NCBI GenBank assembly: GCA_030005635.1 | Contig: JARUHP010000006.1 | Coordinates: 1-64,000 of the forward strand | Length of the DNA stretch: 64,000 bases | Direction: 5' to 3' | DNA from: Deltaproteobacteria bacterium IMCC39146 | GTDB lineage: Bacteria; Desulfobacterota; Desulfuromonadia; Desulfuromonadales; BM103 | Part shown: one piece after another, positions 56,622 to 64,000 of the stretch | Position numbering within the stretch: the first letter of the stretch is position 1 | Layout of the letters: every line of letters begins with the position of its first letter | Program-made: the position numbers and the translations under genes | Notes under the pieces: generated by a model | The model's input: only the letters and a program-made list of their open reading frames with translations | Database searches by the model: none | Told to the model about the DNA's origin: nothing

Positions 56622-57374
56622 TTAAGGCAGCAGTAACCTCAGGGCGAAGATTAAAACGGTGGCGATGACAAAGCGCTTGATCCATTCATGACCTTTTTTC
56701 ACGGCCAGGTGCGAAGCGAACCAGCCTCCCGCGGAATTACCCACCGCCAAAGACAGGCCAAGCACGTAATCGACCTGGCCGTGCACAACAAAAACACCTA
56801 AGGCGACCACGGTGAAGGCAAAGATAACCAGGACCTTGACGGCATTGATGCGAACCAGATCGAGACCGTGAACCAGCAGACCGGTAATGATCAGAAAGCC
56901 GACGCCGGCCTGGACAAAACCGCCGTACACGCCGATGCCGAAGAAGCTGACCACCAGCAACACCAGACGCGCCGGAGTCATCGGTTTTTCCGCTTGCTGT
57001 ACATGTTTCAATGGGTCGGCGACCATGAAGACCAGGACCCCGACCATCACCAGGGCGAGCAACCGTCGAAAGACCATCTCATCGACAGTGATGGCCAGGT
57101 TGGCACCGATATAGCTACCAATCAGGGCAGGAGGAATGCAGAGCAGCGCGAGGCGGATGGGGAAAATTCCCTGGCGCTTGAAACCAGCAATGGCAAAGAT
57201 GTTCTGGCAAAAGATGGCGACCCGGTTGGTGCCATTGGCGGTCGCCGCAGGCAGACCGAAGAAAATCAGCAGAGGCAGGGTCAGCAGGGAACCGCCTCCG
57301 GCCAGAACATTGAGTACGCCAGCGATAGCACCGACCAGAATCAAAACAGGAATCTGCCAGAGATAGGGGTCCAT
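56622..57374 (-). CDS. TSUP (TauE/SafE) family permease
   Basis: A 250-residue membrane protein with about eight helices. The two TauE/SafE halves show GAIAGVLNVLAGGGSLLTLPLLIFFGLP and GVYGGFVQAGVGFLIITGLLV. Members move sulfite, sulfoacetate or other organosulfur anions. Directly downstream of tcdA (start immediately after its stop). Confidence 0.9.
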   Translation of the reverse strand: MDPYLWQIPVLILVGAIAGVLNVLAGGGSLLTLPLLIFFGLPAATANGTNRVAIFCQNIFAIAGFKRQGIFPIRLALLCIPPALIGSYIGANLAITVDEMVFRRLLALVMVGVLVFMVADPLKHVQQAEKPMTPARLVLLVVSFFGIGVYGGFVQAGVGFLIITGLLVHGLDLVRINAVKVLVIFAFTVVALGVFVVHGQVDYVLGLSLAVGNSAGGWFASHLAVKKGHEWIKRFVIATVLIFALRLLLP

Positions 57375-58127
57375 TTATGAGTCCTTGTTTGCCAATAAAT
57401 CGCGAATGACTTCGCCGGCCATAGTCAAACCAAACAGGGGTGGTATCACCGAAGAGCTGCCGAGTGGCGCACGTTGGCCTTGATAATTACCAGAGTCTTC
57501 GGTGGTCACCTCACGGCGACCATCGGTTAAGGGCCTGAACTCTTCGGTAGAGTACACAGTTTTGACGCCGCTAAAAATATTACGCCGGCGCAGCTCCCTG
57601 CGGAGGATTCTCGCCAGGCGGCATTTGTTGGTGTCGGCCAGATCAGCGACGCCGATGCAGGTCGGGTCAAGTTTGTTGGCCGCCCCCATGGAAGAAATAA
57701 TCGGCAGTTGCATCATGACGCAGGTCTCAATCAGGTGAATCTTGGCCGTGATATGGTCGATACAGTCGAGCACGTAATCGTAGCCGCGCTCCAGCAGTTC
57801 GGCTGAATTCTCATGGCTGTAAAAAGCCTGCAATGGCTCCACCTCGACATCGGGATTGATCAACCGACAGCGCTCCGCCATGACCAAAGCCTTGGGCTGA
57901 CCGATGGTGCCTTCCTGAGCATGAATCTGGCGATTGCTGTTGGTGATGTCAATCTGGTCGAAATCGATCAGGGTCAGCCGGCCGATGCCGCCGCGGACCA
58001 ACGCTTCGACAGCATAGCTGCCGACCCCACCAAGGCCGAAGACAGCGACGGAAGAACCCTGCAGGTGTTTCAAGCCCTCTTCACCAAGGAGCAGGGCCAA
58101 TCGATCAAAGCGATTATTCTGACTCAT
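57375..58127 (-). CDS. tcdA: tRNA threonylcarbamoyladenosine dehydratase TcdA
   Basis: A 250-residue protein starting MSQNNRFDRLALLLGEEG at 58127, inside the end of tatD (14-bp overlap). The longer frame is rejected. It has the E1-like nucleotide site VFGLGGVGSYAVEALVRGG, DFDQIDITNSNRQIHA, and DCIDHITAKIHLI. TcdA cyclises t6A to ct6A at position 37 of ANN-reading tRNAs, using ATP. Confidence 0.93.
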   Translation of the reverse strand: MSQNNRFDRLALLLGEEGLKHLQGSSVAVFGLGGVGSYAVEALVRGGIGRLTLIDFDQIDITNSNRQIHAQEGTIGQPKALVMAERCRLINPDVEVEPLQAFYSHENSAELLERGYDYVLDCIDHITAKIHLIETCVMMQLPIISSMGAANKLDPTCIGVADLADTNKCRLARILRRELRRRNIFSGVKTVYSTEEFRPLTDGRREVTTEDSGNYQGQRAPLGSSSVIPPLFGLTMAGEVIRDLLANKDS

Positions 58128-58935
58128 TATCTGAGGTTTCCTTATCTTTCTGTAGAGTGTCCGGCAGAGGCAGGCCGAGAACACGGCAGGCATTTAGTGT
58201 CGTCCATTGATCCGTCTCCGCAAGGGTCCAGTCACGTAGACTTGCGACCTGCCTGGCGATCAATTCAAGGTACGCCGGTCGATTCGGTTGACCTCGGTGC
58301 TGCTCCGGCGTCAGGTAGGGCGCGTCTGTCTCAAGCACCAGGGCTTCAGCAGGGACTTCGCGGATCACTTCTGGCAGGCGGCGCGCTGTCTGCAAGGTGA
58401 CCACCCCGCCGACACCGAGGAGGAACCCCAGGTCCGTGATTTTTCGCGCGGTTTGAAGGCTGCCGGAAAAGGCGTGAAAAATTCCCCCGACCTGATCGCC
58501 ACCTTCTCTCTGTAGAAGCTCCAGAATCCGCTCTGTGCTGCGCCGGGTATGAACCAGCAGCGGCTTCTCCATCTCCCGGGCCAAATGAATCATCGCAATA
58601 AAGAGCTCTTCCTGTTGCTGCCAGGGGACGTCAAGCTGACGGTCCAGGCCAACCTCACCGATTGCAACGGCCCTTTCATGGCTCAACAGCTGTCGTAATT
58701 CGTTGAGACGAGCTTTTTGAAAGCTCTCTGCGGCCTGCGGGTGAATCCCCGGAGCAACGTAAATCTGCTCATGCAGTGCGGTGGTTGCCATCACCTCCGA
58801 CCATTGTTCTGGTGCGATTCCCGGTACGACCCAGGCACCAACTCCGACCCGCTCAGCCTCTTGCAGCAACAGCGCAGGCTCGGCAAGCAGGTCGAGGTGA
58901 ATATGCGTGTCAATATAGCGATTCACAATTTGCAA
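58114..58935 (-). CDS. tatD: TatD family deoxyribonuclease
   Basis: A 273-residue TIM-barrel metal hydrolase. It has the N-terminal metal pair DTHIHLD, GIHPQAAES, the Glu in AIGEVGLDRQ, LLVHTRRSTERIL, IFHAFSGSLQTA, and LVLETDAPYLTPEQHRG. TatD proteins are 3'-5' exonucleases for damaged DNA. Forms an operon with tcdA and the TSUP gene. Confidence 0.92.
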   Translation of the reverse strand: MQIVNRYIDTHIHLDLLAEPALLLQEAERVGVGAWVVPGIAPEQWSEVMATTALHEQIYVAPGIHPQAAESFQKARLNELRQLLSHERAVAIGEVGLDRQLDVPWQQQEELFIAMIHLAREMEKPLLVHTRRSTERILELLQREGGDQVGGIFHAFSGSLQTARKITDLGFLLGVGGVVTLQTARRLPEVIREVPAEALVLETDAPYLTPEQHRGQPNRPAYLELIARQVASLRDWTLAETDQWTTLNACRVLGLPLPDTLQKDKETSDNESE

Positions 58936-59078
58936 AGCCTACCACAATCACCACGAAGCGAACAGGCGTCTGTGAATTTTTAAGCATTTTTCTTGCCGCG
59001 TTTGACTCGTCTGTGATACTCGTAAATGTCTGTATTTATTGCTTTTATTACCTTAAGGTCTTTATAAGGGAAGCTCTC

Positions 59079-60491
59079 ATGCAGACAGCTGCACCATCCC
59101 GTTCCACTTACATTCGCAAACTTTTTCTTTTTAATCACGGTGCCGGTCTGATCGCAGGCGCCTGTTTTCCTTTCGTTACTTATGCGATTCTCGGCGACAA
59201 CGCTCTAACACCTGGATTCTTCATGGTTTGCCTGTTCGCCGGCTTTGTCTTGGGTGCGGCGTCTTTCTGGTTTGTCAGGCAAACACTGAAAAAGCAACTG
59301 CGTGAGCAGTTGGTCATGTTACATGAGCTACTTGGCGAGGATGTTGAAAGTCGCTCCGGACAGACGGTTGAGAATCTCTTAGCCACCGTCAACATTACCG
59401 TCAACAAGGTTCGTGGCTTGTTGATAAATCTCTACGCACCGGTTGACGAATTCGTCCCCCATTACCAGGCGCTGGCCGATGCCAGCCGATATCTCTCTGC
59501 GCGTTCGGAAGGTGGCCTGCAGGCAGCAAAAAGTGCCCGTGCCGATGTCGACGGTATGCACCAGAAGCAGCAAGCCGTTATTGGTCAGGTTGAAACACTG
59601 GACAGCCGCTCCCGGGATGAGGCGGCAATCTCCAGGGAGCACTCTGAGTCCCTTGAGGAGATGGCCGGAGCGCCGGAACATTCTTCGCAAAAATTTCTTG
59701 AGACAACCCGCAACGTTGATGCCTTGGTCAGCTCCATCCAGAACGCCACCGGTCAGGCCACCCAGATGGCACATACCACGGAAAGCACTGCGCAGGATCT
59801 GGATCAGATTGGCGAGGCCCTCGATCGCCTGCGGGCAGGCGTAACCAGTAACGCCGACAGCTCTGCCGCCGTTAAGCAGGACGCCGAACAGGGTGTCAAG
59901 GTCGTCACAACCTTCACCGCGGAAATGGATCTTATGGACGAAGAGAGACAGAAGGCGATAGCAGCCATGCAGCGACTGAACCGCCAGACCGCTGACGTCA
60001 CCATGATTATCGAAGTTATTAAGGATCTGGTCTCCGATACGGAGTTGCTCGCCTTCAACGCGGCGATCATAGCAGCTAAAGCCGGTTCTGAAGGGCGTGG
60101 CTTCTCGGTCGTCGCTGAAGAGATTCGCGATCTGGCCGATCGCACCATCACCAGCGCCGACGAAATTGGGACCTTCATCAAGTCGATTCGCAAAGACACT
60201 GAGCAGGTCAACACCTCGGTCGAATCAACCGGCCACTTTATCGGCCGTGGCAAGGAATTGTCCTTTTCGACCGCCGAAGCTTTGGGCAAAATTGTCGAAA
60301 GTTCCAGTCAAGCGGCAGATGATTCTCATGAGCTTTCTCAGCAGGCCCCAGCTGGCCAGAGAGGCCTTCTTCTTCCGCTTGATTTGCGGGTTGTAGTTCA
60401 CCTGCCTGGTGTCGTTGACGCGGCACTAGCTGCAATGAGAGTCTTTACAAAGCGGAAGGCCTCAAAATCTGTAAATCTTTCTCCTGCCTGA
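59079..60491 (+). CDS. Methyl-accepting chemotaxis protein without periplasmic domain
   Basis: A 470-residue protein starting MQTAAPSRSTYIRK at 59079. The longer frame to 58776 is antisense to tatD. Two membrane helices (about 20-38, 46-66) are joined by a very short loop, so there is no periplasmic sensor. A long coiled coil leads to the signalling tip TELLAFNAAIIAAKAGSEGRGFSVVAEEIRDLADRT in outline, near residue 330. After HELSQQ near residue 422 the sequence turns into a hydrophobic stretch (LLLPLDLRVVVHLPGVVDAA) unlike the usual return helix. This suggests a diverged or frameshifted end. Confidence 0.8.
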   Translation: MQTAAPSRSTYIRKLFLFNHGAGLIAGACFPFVTYAILGDNALTPGFFMVCLFAGFVLGAASFWFVRQTLKKQLREQLVMLHELLGEDVESRSGQTVENLLATVNITVNKVRGLLINLYAPVDEFVPHYQALADASRYLSARSEGGLQAAKSARADVDGMHQKQQAVIGQVETLDSRSRDEAAISREHSESLEEMAGAPEHSSQKFLETTRNVDALVSSIQNATGQATQMAHTTESTAQDLDQIGEALDRLRAGVTSNADSSAAVKQDAEQGVKVVTTFTAEMDLMDEERQKAIAAMQRLNRQTADVTMIIEVIKDLVSDTELLAFNAAIIAAKAGSEGRGFSVVAEEIRDLADRTITSADEIGTFIKSIRKDTEQVNTSVESTGHFIGRGKELSFSTAEALGKIVESSSQAADDSHELSQQAPAGQRGLLLPLDLRVVVHLPGVVDAALAAMRVFTKRKASKSVNLSPA

Positions 60492-60572
60492 AAAGACTTC
60501 AAACCTTTCAAAGTCCTTGTCCAAAGCATCCCTTTGCAGATTCAAAATTGTTACTCCTCTGCAGGGAAAAGC

Positions 60573-60998
60573 TCAGAGGTCGTTTTCGTTGCCTTCAAAG
60601 TTGAGGGTCGGTAGAGAAACAAGATAGAAAGTCACTGCGCAAGCGATAACCAACAAGAGGAGCCGCACCCAGACAAGCTCGATCAGAAAGGAAGCCGAAA
60701 GGGTAATGCTTGCCCAAAGCAGGGTAATCGCCTTGATTTTACTTCCTCGCGACATGCCGCTACCATTGATATAGGGCTGAACGATAGGTCCGAAATGCGC
60801 GTGATCAAGGAGCCCGCTGTAGAAACGTTCGGAGCTGCGAGCGAAGCAGGCCAGAGCGAGCAATAGGAAGGGCACTGTCGGTAGTATGGGCAGAAAAATA
60901 CCGAGCACTCCCAGGGCGGTGGCAAGAAATCCTGAGATCAGCAGCGTCCAGCGTAGAGCCGTGTTGATTGGCTTGGTTTTATCTTGAGAAGAACTCAT
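60573..60998 (-). CDS. DUF454 (YbaN-like) membrane protein
   Basis: A 141-residue inner membrane protein with three or four helices. DUF454 signatures are LGVLGIFLPILPTVPFLLLALACFARSS and YINGSGMSRGSKI. I prefer the ATG at 60998, seven bases after GAGG. The ATG directly before it and the longer frame are less likely. Function unknown. Confidence 0.88.
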   Translation of the reverse strand: MSSSQDKTKPINTALRWTLLISGFLATALGVLGIFLPILPTVPFLLLALACFARSSERFYSGLLDHAHFGPIVQPYINGSGMSRGSKIKAITLLWASITLSASFLIELVWVRLLLLVIACAVTFYLVSLPTLNFEGNENDL

Positions 60999-61001
60999 CA
61001 T

Positions 61002-61441
61002 TTTGCCTCGAAGCATACCTTGGCTTGCAACTTAATGCCAACCGGAGAGAGGATGTTTCGATGGCTGTAGAGGTCAGCCTGATTACCGCTCGGCATAATG
61101 TTTGTTGAGAGAGTTGAGAAAAGCTGGTGTCGGTAATGGACGCTTCTTGTCTGTTCGATTTGGTCCTGAGAAACTATTTGGGGCTCGAAAAACCTGGGGA
61201 GATCAAAACAAGGCGAGAGGATGAACAGTAAACTCTCGCCTCCATCAACCCATGCATACACCTAGCCAGATAATCCTTCTTATAAATCAACTTCAATAAT
61301 AAATTGTAGTTGCCTGAATTGTGGCCTGTACCGTCTTCTATTGATGGTATTGTTACCTTTTAGTTATAGTAACAGTCCCTTTTTCACTCTTCAACAGACA
61401 TTCTGGACGTGTCTATAAGCATGCACAAAGGAGATTGAATC
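61002..61441. other. Intergenic region, lower GC
   Basis: About 440 bp without a supported gene. TGTTAC and GTAACA flank a 12-bp spacer near 61350-61373, a possible operator or hairpin upstream of the cupin gene. Confidence 0.35.
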
Positions 61442-61828
61442 ATGCGCATCGCAAAAGAAAAAATACCTATACGCATTGATGTGCCTGGAGCAACGGCCCG
61501 ACAAGTTACAGATTTTGGAGATACTACCGGGTATGGAAAAATTGGTGGAGAATATTTTTCTCTAGGGGCAGGAACCGATATATCCCCTCTGCTAAAAGGT
61601 CTTGATGGTGATCTGTGCCAGAGTCCACACTGGGGGTACGTTATAGAAGGGAAGCTGACAGTAAGTTTTGCCGATGGACAAGAGGAAATTGTTAGTGCCT
61701 CAGACCTTTTTTATTGGCCCCCCGGACATACGGTAAAGGCTGATGAAGATACCGAAATGGTCTTATTTAGCCCGCAACATGAACATGGCGAGGTCATAGA
61801 CCATATCCGTAAGAAACTGGAGGGGTAA
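61442..61828 (+). CDS. Cupin-fold protein
   Basis: A 128-residue single-domain protein. A small jelly-roll fold is suggested by the segments SPHWGYVIEGKLTVSFADG and DLFYWPPGHTVKADEDTEMVLFSP, which follow the two cupin motifs, though the first has only one of the usual His residues. AAGGAG lies in position before the ATG. Base composition is lower in GC than the chromosome average here. Substrate unknown. Confidence 0.75.
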   Translation: MRIAKEKIPIRIDVPGATARQVTDFGDTTGYGKIGGEYFSLGAGTDISPLLKGLDGDLCQSPHWGYVIEGKLTVSFADGQEEIVSASDLFYWPPGHTVKADEDTEMVLFSPQHEHGEVIDHIRKKLEG

Positions 61829-61851
61829 TCAAAAGGGAACAAACAGATTGA

Positions 61852-61977
61852 GTGTCTCCTTCTTTGTTTGCACGACTTCTAAGAAGAAAGCTGGCTTCTT
61901 AACGATAGAGACATTCAGGAAGCTCTTTAAGACACAAAGCTATGGCCACCAGGATCTGTTCCTTGGTGGCCTTTTCT
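61852..61977 (+). repeat. RNA-like repeat element, copy A
   Basis: About 126 bp related to 62640-62766. Shared blocks are CACGACTT, GATAGAGACAT, AGGAAGC, and AAAGCTATGGCCACC-type sequence. A stem GCTTC/GAAGC encloses the conserved loop with GATAGAGACAT. A terminator stem GGCCACCA/TGGTGGCC and TTTTCTT end it on the plus strand. No gene follows in that direction. It lies behind the cupin gene. Confidence 0.55.
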
Positions 61978-62005
61978 TAGATGTCAGCAGTACTTCCCGA
62001 GGATT

Positions 62006-62521
62006 TCACATTTCTGATGAGCCTTTTGTTAGTGGTAGCTTATGAAAAGAGACGCTGCTGTCGATCGCTCTACCGCTGCCTAACTCTGCAACAGTCCCAC
62101 TGTAACCGAAAGACAAACCCGTCGCCAGTTCCGGCAATTTAATTGACTGGTTGATAGTAAACTTATCATCTGTGTACCACATTGATGTAATCCTTACAGG
62201 GAGGGTCTCAAGCACATGTCCTTGTTTGTCTAATAGAAAAAGGTAAACCGTAAGACTCCTTATATGAGTGTAAATGGCGCTGTAATGTTCACCCAACTGT
62301 CCTTCGCCAAACAGCTCTAAGTTGTCACCATCCAAGACATAATTTAGATTGATAATTACATCAAAGGTTTTCCAACTCGCTATCTGCTCCTCTCCATTTT
62401 GCAGCACGATAATATCTTCGTTAGCAACGGCATTGCCATGAAACCTTTCAAGGGTAGCCACACATGAAATTGATGCAAATATTATGCAGAGGACAAAAAA
62501 TAAACGCGACAATGTCTTCAT
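62006..62521 (-). CDS. Hypothetical secreted protein
   Basis: A 171-residue protein with a signal peptide (KTLSRLFFVLCIIFASISC). The Cys at residue 20 could be a lipid anchor, though SISC is a weak lipobox. The mature part is mostly beta-strand (IASWKTFDVIINLNYVLDGDNLELFGEGQ in outline). Low GC. Flanked on both sides by copies of the RNA-like repeat. I do not recognise the family. Confidence 0.6.
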   Translation of the reverse strand: MKTLSRLFFVLCIIFASISCVATLERFHGNAVANEDIIVLQNGEEQIASWKTFDVIINLNYVLDGDNLELFGEGQLGEHYSAIYTHIRSLTVYLFLLDKQGHVLETLPVRITSMWYTDDKFTINQSIKLPELATGLSFGYSGTVAELGSGRAIDSSVSFHKLPLTKGSSEM

Positions 62522-62639
62522 GATCAGGGCTCCTTTTTTCTCCAGATTGCATTATATACGAAAACAGGAGTTCCTGTATCATGTGGATCTTTAAGACCTT
62601 TGATCACCCCTAGTGTTCTGGATGCTCCAGACTTAATAA

Positions 62640-62766
62640 GGTCTCTTATAAATCACGACTTGTAAGAGGAAAATCGGCTTTTTATTGATAGAGACATATA
62701 GGAAGCCTTTAATCAATAAAACTATGGCCACCTGGTTCGATTCGGGGTGGCCATTCTCTTTTCTTT
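62640..62766 (+). repeat. RNA-like repeat element, copy B
   Basis: Second copy of the element at 61852-61977. Here GGCTT/AAGCC replaces the GCTTC/GAAGC stem, and the terminator stem is TGGCCACC/GGTGGCCA, followed by TTCTCTTTTC. An extra 8-bp inverted repeat TTATTGAT/ATCAATAA surrounds the conserved loop. The paired changes between copies suggest conserved RNA structure. Confidence 0.55.
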
Positions 62767-62769
62767 TGA

Positions 62770-63102
62770 TTACTTGTGTTTCCCTTTGCCACCGCCCATG
62801 CCACGTCCTCTTGAGGGTTGAGAGTCCGGCATGTTAAGACCTTGTGCCTTGGCCCTCTCACGCATGCGCTCGTGGTGCTCCATGCGTATTTGCTCTCGTT
62901 CCTGATTAGTTTTTGTTTCTTGCATTCTGGCGCGATACTCATTTTGTTCCTGCTCTGTCATCATTTGGCTTCCATAGATATGCTCTTGATCGTGTGCTTG
63001 AATTCTTTCCTGCTCGTTTGCTTGGTTAGCGGCCAAGGTAAAAGATGATGTCAACAAGAGTGAACATACCAATGCAACAAAGATTCCTAGCATTTTCTTC
63101 AT
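62770..63102 (-). CDS. Small secreted charged protein
   Basis: A 110-residue protein starting MKKMLGIFVALV at 63102, with a TTG two codons upstream as a less likely start. The signal peptide is cleaved near LAANQ (about residue 25). The mature protein is a highly charged Glu/Gln/Arg/Met-rich helix (EQEQNEYRARMQE, REQIRMEHHERMRERAK) with a glycine/lysine tail. Methionine and histidine content would allow weak metal binding, as in Spy- or ZraP-like proteins, but no family can be assigned. Confidence 0.6.
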   Translation of the reverse strand: MKKMLGIFVALVCSLLLTSSFTLAANQANEQERIQAHDQEHIYGSQMMTEQEQNEYRARMQETKTNQEREQIRMEHHERMRERAKAQGLNMPDSQPSRGRGMGGGKGKHK

Positions 63103-63332
63103 GGTCAAACTTCTTTCATCATGAATAATTACTTTCTTTGCGTTATGAATTAGACAAAGCTTGAAAACTATAGCTTACAGCATGGTTTCAATTTGTCAGA
63201 GATGCCCCATAATGTCAGGGCCAGTAGGAATTGCTCAAGTTTGCCATCCTGAGCAGCACAAAACAATGCAGTAGACATAATGGCTGAAAGTTGAGAAGGG
63301 GACGTTATTATGAGCGTCCCCTCCTGCCTGAA

Positions 63333-63923
63333 TCAATGGGTCGCCTTATCCCCCCAGATATACTTTAACCGTTGATCACGACCACAATTCCATCGATACG
63401 CATTGTAGCGAATGGGGTTGTTCTTGTAATAATCCTGATGGTAGCTTTCGCTCCCTTTAATCGGGTAGAAGATCGACGCTTCCAGGATGGGTGTGACCAC
63501 AGTCTGGTCAGGGAACATCGCGACAACGCGGCTCTTCGAGTCCTCGGCAATGCCCCTTTCTGTTTCATTGGCGACAAAAATGGCCGCCAGGTAACTGTGG
63601 CCTTTATCACAGAATTGCCCGCGATTATCGAAGGGGTCGATACTCACCCAGTAATGGTCGAGCAGTTGCTGATAGCTCACCTGGTTCGGGTCATAGGTTA
63701 TTTCAACGGCTTCGTAGTGCCCTTCATGGTTACCGTTGTAGGTTGGATCTTTCAAGGTGCCGCCGGTAAATCCTGATACTACATCGGTGACGCCATCAAG
63801 TTTTTCAAAATCTGACTCCATACACCAGAAGCATCCTCCAGCCAGGATCGCTTTATCGGCCAGTGCATGCGTGGCAAAAAGGAGCGCGAGGGTTAGTAGG
63901 AAAAGGATCCGTTTGTATTTCAT
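63333..63923 (-). CDS. msrA: Secreted peptide methionine sulfoxide reductase MsrA
   Basis: A 196-residue MsrA with an N-terminal signal peptide (cleavage near residue 22, ALAD), so it works in the periplasm. The active site GGCFWCMES is at about 29-37, with a normal cysteine. GGTLKDPTYNGNHEGHYEAVEI and ESYHQDY are family blocks. It reduces methionine-S-sulfoxide in exported proteins. No MsrB domain is fused or adjacent. The remaining 77 bp to the window end hold no feature. Confidence 0.93.
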   Translation of the reverse strand: MKYKRILFLLTLALLFATHALADKAILAGGCFWCMESDFEKLDGVTDVVSGFTGGTLKDPTYNGNHEGHYEAVEITYDPNQVSYQQLLDHYWVSIDPFDNRGQFCDKGHSYLAAIFVANETERGIAEDSKSRVVAMFPDQTVVTPILEASIFYPIKGSESYHQDYYKNNPIRYNAYRWNCGRDQRLKYIWGDKATH

Positions 63924-64000
63924 AAGGCCTCCTGGTATGTGGCGATTAAGTTGTTAAAAATGGCCTGGCTCACTGTGGTCCAAGCCTCGCCTGTTATTTG

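Noticed and set aside
60998-61261. 87-codon minus-strand frame before the DUF454 gene
   Set aside because: No ribosome binding site, unlike any protein family I know, and it overlaps the DUF454 start region.
61852-61977. Reading the RNA-like element as a GEMM riboswitch because of its ACAAAGCTATGG block
   Set aside because: There is no AAACC/GNRA P2 stem before the block and the second copy lacks the matching bases.
63820-63840. Selenocysteine in MsrA
   Set aside because: The active site codon is a normal cysteine codon and the frame has no TGA.

Overview
The window looks like a chromosome segment of a marine or brackish bacterium of the Desulfuromonadales (Desulfuromonas/Geobacter relatives). 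This is an inference from gene content: a complete Na+-translocating NADH:quinone reductase (Nqr) operon, a GEMM riboswitch of the type common in Geobacter relatives, a two-protein MetH, glycine betaine uptake, an EttA-type ABC-F protein, and a probable selenocysteine codon. No rRNA genes, prophage or CRISPR array are visible. Coding density is high. Lower-GC accessory patches lie at about 13.9-14.5, 19.3-21.0, 27-28.3, 41.4-41.9 and 61-63.3 kb.

Layout. 0-5 kb: a DUF547 protein, an epoxyqueuosine-reductase-like Fe-S protein, a DUF1330 protein, a DUF924 gene broken by one in-frame amber codon, a 169-bp MITE-like element, and ettA. 5-19 kb: a TPR protein, a DUF554 membrane protein, a GAF histidine kinase, dksA, a small membrane protein, moaC, radA, a haem-binding periplasmic protein, recQ, and a fusion of a cNMP-binding domain, a degenerate sigma54-type AAA+ domain and a membrane polyferredoxin. 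19-30 kb: a riboswitch-controlled lipoprotein and membrane protein, aroC, a short metF, rubredoxin, the split methionine synthase, a second MITE copy, two small proteins, and a class V aminotransferase. 30-41 kb: penicillin-binding protein 1A, pyruvate kinase, queC-folE2 and a TIGR04282-type gene, then tolQ-tolR-tolA-tolB-pal-cpoB and two tRNA genes (Lys, Glu). 42-45 kb: proVWX. 45.5-53 kb: nqrABCDEF, an unknown helical gene, apbE and nqrM. 53-64 kb: a CBS protein, an HDOD protein, a PilB/GspE-like ATPase, a TSUP permease, tcdA, tatD, a chemoreceptor, a DUF454 protein, a cupin, small secreted proteins, a duplicated RNA-like element, and a secreted MsrA.

How the genes work together. The nqr cluster encodes a sodium pump (A-F), its flavin transferase (ApbE) and its maturation factor (NqrM). 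ProVWX imports an osmoprotectant. MetF and the two-part MetH make methionine. QueC and FolE2 feed queuosine biosynthesis. Tol-Pal spans the envelope.

Most striking observation. The nqrM gene directly after apbE (ATGA overlap) has an in-frame UGA at codon 33, where the family has its essential cysteine. The frame then continues through a CxC motif to a normal family length, and a hairpin with a GU-containing loop follows the UGA. This suggests a selenocysteine-containing NqrM. The cNMP/AAA+/polyferredoxin fusion, the GEMM riboswitch with its terminator, the MITE family with a conserved mini-ORF, and a paired RNA-like element at 61.9 and 62.7 kb are further points of interest.
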